From assembly GCA_016932575.1 (NCBI GenBank), contig JAFGCO010000070.1:19729-83728 (forward strand): a DNA stretch of 64,000 nucleotides. Direction: 5' to 3'. A program made the position numbers and the translations under genes. The notes beneath the pieces were generated by a model, which saw nothing but the letters and a program-made list of their open reading frames with translations, searched no databases and was not told where the DNA came from. The stretch is from a bacterium (lineage in GTDB: Bacteria; Zhuqueibacterota; QNDG01; JAFGCO01). This document shows positions 25,264 through 32,868 of this stretch, piece by piece. Position 1 is the stretch's first letter. Each line of letters opens with the position of its first letter.

Positions 25264-28200
25264 ATGAATAGAAATTTTAGGCTTGGCCTCATCTGGATAT
25301 ATTTTATGCTGATGTTCGGCGTCATCTGTTTTTACGGACAGGTGGATCAATTGCACGGCGACCAGGATTACAGCACGTACGGTGTGCATTCCGGAAATCA
25401 GATTCGAACCTCGTTCTGGAATGACGGACAAATCGGATACAGAAATCCTGAAACCCAGGAACAGGTTCGCGGCGAGTGGCCGATCAACAGCGGACATTTT
25501 TATATTGCCAAAATTTCTTCCTATTTCGGTTCTGAAGTATACTGCGAAGACGGCATCATCCGGCCGATTGTCTCGGAAGCCAACGGGACGCGGGCAGGAA
25601 ATCCTGCGGAACACAGCTCAGGGGACGCTTCCGAAGACGGAGAATACTGGTCGATGTGTCCGCTTCCGGGTTTTTATAATATGAATCCCCCGCCTGAAGA
25701 AGCAGATCAGCCCTGGGTAGCCATGTTTCCCAAAAGGTGGTCGTGGCCGTACACATGGCCTGATAAAATGGGCGATGCAGCAGATCCGGGCTGGCATGGC
25801 TTCTGGAACGGCTATTTCGGCAAGGATGAAAGCAAAGCCGCTGATCAGGAAAGTTATTATCTCATGGATGATTATAATAACCGGGAATTTCCGTTTTATC
25901 CAGACTCCACGAACCGGAACAGACGGGGCCTGGGCCTGCGGGTCACTGTTCGCGGGATGCAGTGGAATCAGAGTCTGGTGGAAGACGCCATTTTCTGGCT
26001 CTTTGATGCGGAAAACGTGGGCACGTATAATCATAAAAAAATGGCATTCGGTATCAATTGCGGTCCCGATATTGGCGGCGACAGTGATGATGATGGCGGT
26101 TCCTATGATCTGGTCAATGATGTGGCCTATCAATATGATGGGGATTTCTACGGCAGTACCGGCTGGTATCCGGTTGGTCTTTTGGGGCTTGCGTTTTTAG
26201 AAACCCCGGGCAATCCTTATGACGGTATTGACAATGACGGGGATGGCGCGACGTATGCAGGGGGCCAGACGTTGACAACAGAGATGTTTCAGTCCCGGAC
26301 CGTCAATGAGGGGGATACGATTATTATGATCGATTATAATACGTATGAACGCTCAAAAATGCCTATGCCGGCCGAAGGTGTGACCATCACTTATGCGGAT
26401 AAGGATTATTCATTTCTTCCGGGAGAGCTCGAAGAGACTCCACAGAATTTGATTGATGACGATCTGGACGGTCTTATCGATGAAAACAACGGAAGACTGG
26501 TGGGAACCGGTGATGCCGCCTATCATGTTTACCTGTATGAAGGATTAAAATATGTGGATTATTATACCGGAGACGGCTTGGATAATCCGATGATCGACGA
26601 ACGGCGCGATGATGGAATCGACAACAACAATGACTGGGATCCGTTAATCGATGATGTGGGACTGGACGGAAAGGCAGAAACATTTGATGAAGGCGAGAGC
26701 GATGGTGTGGCCACTTCGGGATTTGGAACTGATCGTCCCGGTGAGCCCAATATCGATAAAACGGATATCGATGAATCCGATCAGATCGGCCTGACGTCAT
26801 TTATCCTGTTTGACTGTCATGATCCCTATCAGTTATACAATGATGAGAAATTATGGACCGCTGTGGAACCCGGTTATCTTGACCCGACATTCGGCATCGG
26901 CAATACGGACATTATGATGGGATCTGCTTATTTCACTCTTGCGCCCCGGGAAATCAGACGGGTATCATTCGCCCTGCTTTTTGGCGCATACAGTCCCGGA
27001 AATTTAACCGCAGATCTTATTCGTAATAAACAAGGTGCCCAGGCAGCTTATAATGCGAACTACCAGTTTGCCAAAGCGCCTCCGCTGCCTATAGTGACTT
27101 ATCTTGCTGAAGACGGCAAGGTCACATTATACTGGACAAAGGATGCGGAAAATTTCAGAGATCCGCTGACCGGGTATGATTTTGAGGGGTATAAAATTTA
27201 CCGTTCCACAGATCCGGCCTGGAATGATATGGAAACGATTACCGATGGTTACGGAACCCCGACGAGCTTCCGTCAGCCGATTGCGCAGTTTGACAAGGAA
27301 AACCAGATCACAGGTTTTTCCCAAACCTCATATTTTGGCGTGCAATTTTATTACGGTTCGGATACAGGACTTGCACATAGCTGGACAGACACCACAGTGA
27401 TGAACGGTCAGCAGTATTATTATGCGGTTACTGCCTATGATCACGGAGCAGATTCTTTGGGTGTTTTTCCTTCTGAATGTTCAAAGTACTTGAGCATCAA
27501 TGCTGACGGAACCGTTGAAAAAGATTCAAATGTGGTTATTGTCTGTCCTGAAGCTCCTTCAGCTGGTTTTGAGAATGCCAGTTTTAAGGTTACCTGGAAG
27601 GAAGGCAGTACAACCAACGCAACAATTGCTGTTCCTATCGAGAATAATTCAATGGTCAATGACGGAACCTATGAGATCACTTTTGAAGACACGCTGATTA
27701 AAGATAGGTTATGGATGATTCCGTATACCAAGAATTTCACTTTAACGGACGTAACTCACGGAGGACGAGATACGTTAATTCTGCGGAGTACGGATTTTGA
27801 AACGTTGTTGGATTTGCCGGATAATCCGGGTCTTCATTTTATACTGCAGAATAAGGCGAGTATCGGGCTGAATATAGATTCCACAGCATGGAAGAATCCA
27901 GAAGAGGATTCACCCAATATTTTCGATATTTCATTTCAGCCTGCCTATTTAATTGCAAAAGGACAGATGGTTGCAGGAACCTACCTGTCCCATGATTACC
28001 GGATTGTGTTTGGAAATGCCGGATTGGCCACGTCTTCAGAATTCGGCGATTTTCCTGCGATGGATGTGAATTTTAAAGTGTATAATGCTTCGGCCAACGA
28101 AGAAATTGCATTTAGCTTTGATGAAAGAGATGGTGAGGGCGGGGTATTCTCTGCTTTTACAGCAGGGGCCTTGAGTGACAGAATTTATTTTCTTGAAAAA

Positions 28201-28704
28201 GACGAACATGATTCTCTTATCATAACGATTCAGTTTGAATTGAAGCGGGCTGGATCGGATTCTCTCACAAGAAATCCAGAAAGCGGCGATACTCTGCATC
28301 TGGTTCTGAATAAGCCGTTTCTTTCTCATGATGTCGCTCTATTTTCTACAAGGGCCGCTCATATTGATGAGGATAAAGCAAAATCTGAGCTGGATAATAT
28401 TAAAGTGGTGCCCAATCCCTATATTGTAAGCAATTCTTGGGAACCCAGGAATCTCTATTCTTCAGGCCGGGGCCGCCGTTCACTCCACTTTATTCATCTG
28501 CCAAAAGAATGTACAATCCGGATTTTTACGATTCAGGGTCAACTTGTTCAAAAACTCACGCACAACAGTACCATCTGGGATGGCACTGAAGATTGGGATA
28601 TGTTATCTAAAGACAAACTGGATATTGCCTACGGCATCTATTTTTATCATGTAGAAGTCCCTGGCATTGGCAACAAGATCGGGAAGTTCGCAGTGATTAA
28701 GTGA
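25264..28704 (+). CDS. Large exported protein with calcium-loop-like repeats, FN3-like region and variant sorting domain; TonB partner
   Basis: 1146 aa. AAGGAG six bases before ATG 25264 fixes the start and leaves a signal peptide ending near FYGQ. No catalytic family recognised. Aspartate-rich loops of the thrombospondin-3 or EF-hand type occur at ~320 (DGIDNDGDG), ~396 (LIDDDLDGLIDENN) and ~450 (DGIDNNNDWDPLIDD) and suggest calcium binding. A fibronectin-like segment lies near 620-760 (KVTLYWTKDAENF, GYKIYRSTDPAW, YYYAVTAYDHG). The C-terminus (~1048-1146) is a variant sorting domain: VVPNPYIVSNSW, LHFIHLPKECTIRIFTIQGQLVQKL, YGIYFYHVEVPG. Between a TonB receptor and a PorV-like barrel, it may take the place of SusD as surface binding partner. 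That role is inference. Confidence 0.78.
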   Translation: MNRNFRLGLIWIYFMLMFGVICFYGQVDQLHGDQDYSTYGVHSGNQIRTSFWNDGQIGYRNPETQEQVRGEWPINSGHFYIAKISSYFGSEVYCEDGIIRPIVSEANGTRAGNPAEHSSGDASEDGEYWSMCPLPGFYNMNPPPEEADQPWVAMFPKRWSWPYTWPDKMGDAADPGWHGFWNGYFGKDESKAADQESYYLMDDYNNREFPFYPDSTNRNRRGLGLRVTVRGMQWNQSLVEDAIFWLFDAENVGTYNHKKMAFGINCGPDIGGDSDDDGGSYDLVNDVAYQYDGDFYGSTGWYPVGLLGLAFLETPGNPYDGIDNDGDGATYAGGQTLTTEMFQSRTVNEGDTIIMIDYNTYERSKMPMPAEGVTITYADKDYSFLPGELEETPQNLIDDDLDGLIDENNGRLVGTGDAAYHVYLYEGLKYVDYYTGDGLDNPMIDERRDDGIDNNNDWDPLIDDVGLDGKAETFDEGESDGVATSGFGTDRPGEPNIDKTDIDESDQIGLTSFILFDCHDPYQLYNDEKLWTAVEPGYLDPTFGIGNTDIMMGSAYFTLAPREIRRVSFALLFGAYSPGNLTADLIRNKQGAQAAYNANYQFAKAPPLPIVTYLAEDGKVTLYWTKDAENFRDPLTGYDFEGYKIYRSTDPAWNDMETITDGYGTPTSFRQPIAQFDKENQITGFSQTSYFGVQFYYGSDTGLAHSWTDTTVMNGQQYYYAVTAYDHGADSLGVFPSECSKYLSINADGTVEKDSNVVIVCPEAPSAGFENASFKVTWKEGSTTNATIAVPIENNSMVNDGTYEITFEDTLIKDRLWMIPYTKNFTLTDVTHGGRDTLILRSTDFETLLDLPDNPGLHFILQNKASIGLNIDSTAWKNPEEDSPNIFDISFQPAYLIAKGQMVAGTYLSHDYRIVFGNAGLATSSEFGDFPAMDVNFKVYNASANEEIAFSFDERDGEGGVFSAFTAGALSDRIYFLEKDEHDSLIITIQFELKRAGSDSLTRNPESGDTLHLVLNKPFLSHDVALFSTRAAHIDEDKAKSELDNIKVVPNPYIVSNSWEPRNLYSSGRGRRSLHFIHLPKECTIRIFTIQGQLVQKLTHNSTIWDGTEDWDMLSKDKLDIAYGIYFYHVEVPGIGNKIGKFAVIK

Positions 28705-28780
28705 CAGGTTTATTATCGATGAATCGTAATGAATATCGGAAGGTTTTTCAAAGCCCGAAAGATAAAAAGGAGCTTGAAAC

Positions 28781-29872
28781 ATGAAAAGAATAATTGTTAT
28801 GTTGGTCGGCATTCTGCTGATCTCCTCTTTTGGACTGACCGATGAAGTCAGCAAGGTGGGGACAACAGCAGCAGGTTTTTTAAATATAGATGTGGGTGCA
28901 CAGGCTGTGTCTATGGGAGGTGCTTATGTCTCCATTGCTGAAGATGCCACAGCCATGTACTGGAATCCCTCCGGAATCGCCCGCGCGAATCAGTTAGAAG
29001 CACTGTTTCAGCATACCAAATGGATTGCGGATGTCAGTGTCAATTATCTCGGTCTTGTCATACCTGTGCGGAACATTGGATCTTTTGGAGTGAATATTAA
29101 TTCACTTACCATGGACGACATGGAGCGAACCACTGTTGATCGTCCTGATGGGACAGGAGAAATGTTTTCTGCAGGCAGCAGTGCATTGGGGATTTGTTTT
29201 GCCCGAAACCTGACAGACCGGTTTTCGATTGGCTTCAACGTGAAATATATCACCGAGAAAATTTACGACAACAGTGCCCATGGAGTTGCTTTTGACGTGG
29301 GCACGCTGTTTGACACCCCATTCAGCGGATTAAAGATTGGGATGAGTATTACCAACTATGGACCCAAGATGCGGATGAAAGGCCAGGACTTATTGACCCA
29401 GGTGGATATTGATCCAAAGATTGCCGGGAACAATGAAAACATCAATGCCGATCTCAGGACAGATGCGTTTGATCTGCCGCTGATGTTCCGGGTGGGTGTT
29501 TCAATGGATGTTTTGAAGGGTCTGGCAAACAGCAATTTGATTCTTGCTGTGGACGCATTGCATCCCAACAACAGTGTCGAATCTTTGAACATCGGCATTG
29601 AATATACATTAAACAATATGATATTCTTTAGGCTGGGCCATTCCAATCTGGGACGGTATAATGATGAAAAACGAATTCTATTACCTGATGGATATGAGAA
29701 AATTAAGATTGATAAAAAGTTTGGAGTCGCTGAAGGATACGAGGGCGGTCTCAGTTTAGGTGGCGGAATAAAGTACAATCTGGGCAGCTCATCGATGGTT
29801 TTTGATTATGCGTTTAAAGATTTTGGTATTCTTAATAATGTGCAGATATTTACACTGGGATTAAAATTTTAA
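28781..29872 (+). CDS. PorV/PorQ-family outer-membrane beta-barrel
   Basis: 363 aa with AAGGAG eight bases before ATG 28781. After a signal peptide the sequence shows the PorV/PorQ signature: VGTTAAGFLNIDVGAQAVSMGGAYVSIAEDATAMYWNPSGIARA, repeated amphipathic strands (FSIGFNVKYITEKIYD, GLKIGMSITNYGPKMRM), and a C-terminal aromatic strand ending GLKF. In type IX secretion PorV receives proteins carrying the C-terminal sorting domain and passes them to the cell surface; other family members are FadL-like barrels. Third gene of the TonB operon and followed by a terminator hairpin. It may serve the 1146-aa protein specifically (inference). A paralogue lies at 63056-64000. Confidence 0.87.
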   Translation: MKRIIVMLVGILLISSFGLTDEVSKVGTTAAGFLNIDVGAQAVSMGGAYVSIAEDATAMYWNPSGIARANQLEALFQHTKWIADVSVNYLGLVIPVRNIGSFGVNINSLTMDDMERTTVDRPDGTGEMFSAGSSALGICFARNLTDRFSIGFNVKYITEKIYDNSAHGVAFDVGTLFDTPFSGLKIGMSITNYGPKMRMKGQDLLTQVDIDPKIAGNNENINADLRTDAFDLPLMFRVGVSMDVLKGLANSNLILAVDALHPNNSVESLNIGIEYTLNNMIFFRLGHSNLGRYNDEKRILLPDGYEKIKIDKKFGVAEGYEGGLSLGGGIKYNLGSSSMVFDYAFKDFGILNNVQIFTLGLKF

Positions 29873-29929
29873 CAGGCATTATTAAATACAGCAGTTAGCG
29901 ATCAAATTATCATTAAGTCATGCTTTTAC

Positions 29930-29982
29930 ATCCGGCAGGGCCATTATTTCAAGGGTGTATGTCTCTGCCGGATATATTTTTT
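29930..29982 (+). terminator. Hairpin with T-run closing the TonB operon
   Basis: Perfect 9-bp stem ATCCGGCAG (29930-29938) and CTGCCGGAT (29965-29973) with a 26-base loop, followed by ATATTTTTTATA. It lies 58 bases after the PorV-like gene. The loop is long for an intrinsic terminator. Confidence 0.6.
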
Positions 29983-30041
29983 ATAAATCATCCAATGATT
30001 GCTCTTTTTAAATAACAATGGATATTCAAACAGAATCCGGT

Positions 30042-31580
30042 ATGAGAAAAACAATTCAAAATTTGAGACGGATTATTTTCTGGATCCTGGTAGTTGTTTT
30101 GGGATTTGGGAATGGGTGTGTGCGCCAATCTGATCGTGATAATGAACCGGTTCTGGCGAAAATCGGTGATCAGCGTCTGACAATCAGAGAATTTCAGGAC
30201 AGGACGGAGCTGACCCCGCGTCCGAAATATCCGGCATTGAATGATGAGGAAACAAAGCGCGTTTATTTAAATAACCTCATTGTTGAAAAATTAATGGCTA
30301 AAGAGGGGTATCAGGGAGAAAGAGAACAGAGGCTTATTCAGAATCCGGTTTTCCGGGCCCGGATTAAGGGATTACAAGAGCAAAAAATGCGTGAACAGCT
30401 TTATATGGAAGTTGCCCTGGAAAATACAACAATCGACAGCCAAGAAATACAAAGCATACTTCCCATGGCCGGGAGAGAATATCATGTGTCTTATTATTCC
30501 ATTCATGATGATTCGCTGGCTGTAAAGGTCGGTAATGCATTGGAAAAAGATTCAAAGAATTTTAACAATTTGTTTCGTGAGATATCCCCGGATCAGCCTG
30601 TTTCTCAAAAGGTAATCAAATTCAGTGATCCGGATCCCATTGCCGTGCATCAGGCAGTATTTTCACGTCTTCTGGATATCGGACAAGTCATCGGGCCATT
30701 GAAGATTGAGGACAATTACCATTTGGTCATCAGAGTGGATGATTGGAAATACTATCCCATGGTTAATGAAATTGATGTCCGGAAACGGTGGCATACTGTT
30801 GAAAATAAGTTAATAGAGAAAAAGGCCAATCGTCAATGGAATAAATATGTTGCAGATGTAATGAAGGGGAAGCGAGTTGAATTTGAAAAAGCGGCTTTTA
30901 ATCAGCTTTCCAGGATATTTTTTGATGTCAGAAATACAAACAATCAGCTTTTTAAAAATCAGATTTTAAAAAACTTTTTAAGCAGTGGAGAGAAAGAAAT
31001 TACATTTGATAATCAAATTTATAAAAATATCAATTTGGATCAGCCATTTTTCCGTATCAACGGAGATATCTGGACAATCAGGGATTTTAGAGAAGCGTAT
31101 ATGTCTCATCCGCTGGTTTTTCGATATAAGTCCACCACGTTCAAGCATTTTCAGAAAGATTTTTACAGAGCGATTGTGGATATGGTTCGCGATTATTTTC
31201 TGACAAAAAAGGCCTATCAAAGAAAAATTGACCGGCATCCTGATGTAAGAAGAACCAAAGTCATGTGGGAAGATGCTTATGTGGCCGCCTATCACAGGGA
31301 TTGCTATTTAGCGGCAAGGGCTGCAAAAAAAGACAGTTTAGATGCAGATGCCATGAATAAAAACTACCGTTATTTAAACCTCTATGCAGACAGTTTACAG
31401 AAAGCATACAGCGATCAGATCGAATTGAATATAGAGGCCCTTCACAACATTCAATTGACGGAAATTGACCTGATTGCAATGAAACCGAATATGCCATATC
31501 CACGGGCTGTACCTATGTTTCCTGAGTTTGTGCACGACAGTCACCTGGATTATGGCTCGCCAATGAAATCGGTCGATTGA
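30042..31580 (+). CDS. SurA/PrsA-like periplasmic chaperone (parvulin-like), lipoprotein
   Basis: About 512 aa. ATG 30042 gives a short basic leader (MRKTIQNLRR) and a hydrophobic stretch ending in FGNGC, a lipoprotein signal; ATG 30018 is possible, and neither has a clear Shine-Dalgarno. The N-terminal region (~35-130, VLAKIGDQRLTIREFQDR, KRVYLNNLIVEKLMAKEGYQ) matches SurA-like chaperone domains. A degenerate parvulin domain follows (~140-250, REYHVSYYSIHDDS, LDIGQVIGPLKIEDNYHLVIRVDD), and the region ~300-420 repeats the chaperone pattern (FFRINGDIWTIRDFREAYMSH). Such proteins escort outer-membrane barrels through the periplasm. Placed directly after the TonB/PorV operon, it may help fold those barrels or the sorted proteins; this is inferred from context. 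Confidence 0.72.
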   Translation: MRKTIQNLRRIIFWILVVVLGFGNGCVRQSDRDNEPVLAKIGDQRLTIREFQDRTELTPRPKYPALNDEETKRVYLNNLIVEKLMAKEGYQGEREQRLIQNPVFRARIKGLQEQKMREQLYMEVALENTTIDSQEIQSILPMAGREYHVSYYSIHDDSLAVKVGNALEKDSKNFNNLFREISPDQPVSQKVIKFSDPDPIAVHQAVFSRLLDIGQVIGPLKIEDNYHLVIRVDDWKYYPMVNEIDVRKRWHTVENKLIEKKANRQWNKYVADVMKGKRVEFEKAAFNQLSRIFFDVRNTNNQLFKNQILKNFLSSGEKEITFDNQIYKNINLDQPFFRINGDIWTIRDFREAYMSHPLVFRYKSTTFKHFQKDFYRAIVDMVRDYFLTKKAYQRKIDRHPDVRRTKVMWEDAYVAAYHRDCYLAARAAKKDSLDADAMNKNYRYLNLYADSLQKAYSDQIELNIEALHNIQLTEIDLIAMKPNMPYPRAVPMFPEFVHDSHLDYGSPMKSVD

Positions 31581-31795
31581 TATAGAATGTTGCTTTGGCC
31601 TTTTATATAACATGATTATTTACAGATGATTTTATTTTTAAAATAAGTCGATATTTTTATTGAACAGTAGAGTATCAATTATGTTATATGTATATAAGAG
31701 CATTTCGGTCTGGGTGAAAAGGGATGAAAGAAAAGAGTTTTAGTCATATCATGCATTTACCAATTTGTCCTGATAAGGGAGTGAGGAGGAAGAAC

Positions 31796-32737
31796 ATGGC
31801 GAAAGGAAAAGAAATAAAGAAGGCATCGTTTTTATGCGTGCTGTTCATTCTCGTATGCCATCATTATGTTTTCGCGCAAGATTTTATTTTTGATCAGCTG
31901 GATGATGCATGGGGGCTCGTTGTCATGGAGGCGGAGCATTATTCTATGATGGATATTCCGGGAGCCGAATATTTTGAACCCGTGACCGAGCCTGATTTTT
32001 ATACGGGTGAAGGAGCCATGATGGCCATGCCCGAATCCACTGTGTTTGCAGATGCATCAGAAGCTCTTGCCGGATCCCCAGTTTTAAATTACTATATTAA
32101 TTTTATCAGAGCCGATTCGGTTTTTATCTGGATCCGGGGCTGCCACGCTGATGGCGGCGATGATTCTTTTCATGCCGGTATTGACGGAGAGATTCTGCCG
32201 ACAACAGAAAGAATCGGTTATCATGGCGAGCCCTATGGCGTCTGGGACTGGCTGGGTATTGCAATGAATAATGCAAAACCGGTTTTTTATGTTGATACAC
32301 CCGGGATACATATTTTTCAGGTTTTTATACGCGAAGGCGGATTTAAATTTGACAAATTTGTTCTGACTACAAGCCGGGATTATGATCCTCTCCTGGTTCA
32401 TGGCGAGATGGGACCGGAAGAAACGCTGACTTCCGTAGAACAGCCGGCTGTCAGTCCCGAAAAGGTTGCACTTTATCAGAATTTTCCCAATCCGTTCAAT
32501 CCTGTGACGAAAATATCTTATTCTTTAAACGAGCCGGGACATGTCCGTTTGAGCATTTATAATTTATCGGGAGAGCAGGTTGCCTGTCTGGTCAACGAGG
32601 TTCAGAATTCAGGAAGGCATCATGTCATCTGGAATACGTTTGAAGCCAAATACAGACAATTGGTCAGCGGCGTCTATTTTGCTCAGCTCATGACCGTATC
32701 ACAGAATAAGACGATTCGATGTATGTTAATGAAGTAG
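31796..32737 (+). CDS. Free-standing carbohydrate-binding protein with GH115-C-type module and sorting domain
   Basis: 313 aa. GAGGAGG six bases before ATG 31796 selects this start over ATG 31724; the product then begins with a standard signal peptide ending at VFAQ. Residues ~30-210 are one beta-sandwich module like the C-terminal domain of GH115 enzymes and like residues 515-680 of the methylesterase at 736: LVVMEAEHYSMM, FYTGEGAMMAMPE, VFIWIRGCHADGGDDSFHAGIDG, FKFDKFVLTTSRDYDP. NFPNPFN at ~229 opens the sorting domain ending in IRCMLMK. There is no catalytic domain, so a surface glycan-binding role is likely but unproven. It is preceded by a 215-bp gap with AT-rich inverted segments. Confidence 0.82.
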   Translation: MAKGKEIKKASFLCVLFILVCHHYVFAQDFIFDQLDDAWGLVVMEAEHYSMMDIPGAEYFEPVTEPDFYTGEGAMMAMPESTVFADASEALAGSPVLNYYINFIRADSVFIWIRGCHADGGDDSFHAGIDGEILPTTERIGYHGEPYGVWDWLGIAMNNAKPVFYVDTPGIHIFQVFIREGGFKFDKFVLTTSRDYDPLLVHGEMGPEETLTSVEQPAVSPEKVALYQNFPNPFNPVTKISYSLNEPGHVRLSIYNLSGEQVACLVNEVQNSGRHHVIWNTFEAKYRQLVSGVYFAQLMTVSQNKTIRCMLMK

Positions 32738-32773
32738 CTGTTTTTCGTTAAACGGATATCCGCGATTATTCAG

Positions 32774-32830
32774 TCCGCTTTGGTGCAATTTTATCATAAT
32801 ACGCAGTAAGCCAAAGCGGAATTTATGTTT
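32774..32830 (+). terminator. Candidate terminator hairpin
   Basis: Perfect 10-bp stem TCCGCTTTGG (32774-32783) and CCAAAGCGGA (32811-32820), 27-base loop, followed by ATTTATGTTT. It lies after the binding-protein gene and before the fusion gene. The following T-run is weak, so it could instead be an mRNA-processing hairpin. Confidence 0.45.
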
Positions 32831-32868
32831 ACTTTCATTGAGCCGTCCTGCAAACTGGAGAGGTCATT

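Noticed and set aside
31724..31726. ATG 31724 as start of the free binding-module gene
   Set aside because: The extension contains no export signal at its N-terminus; ATG 31796 has a strong GAGGAGG and a normal signal peptide.
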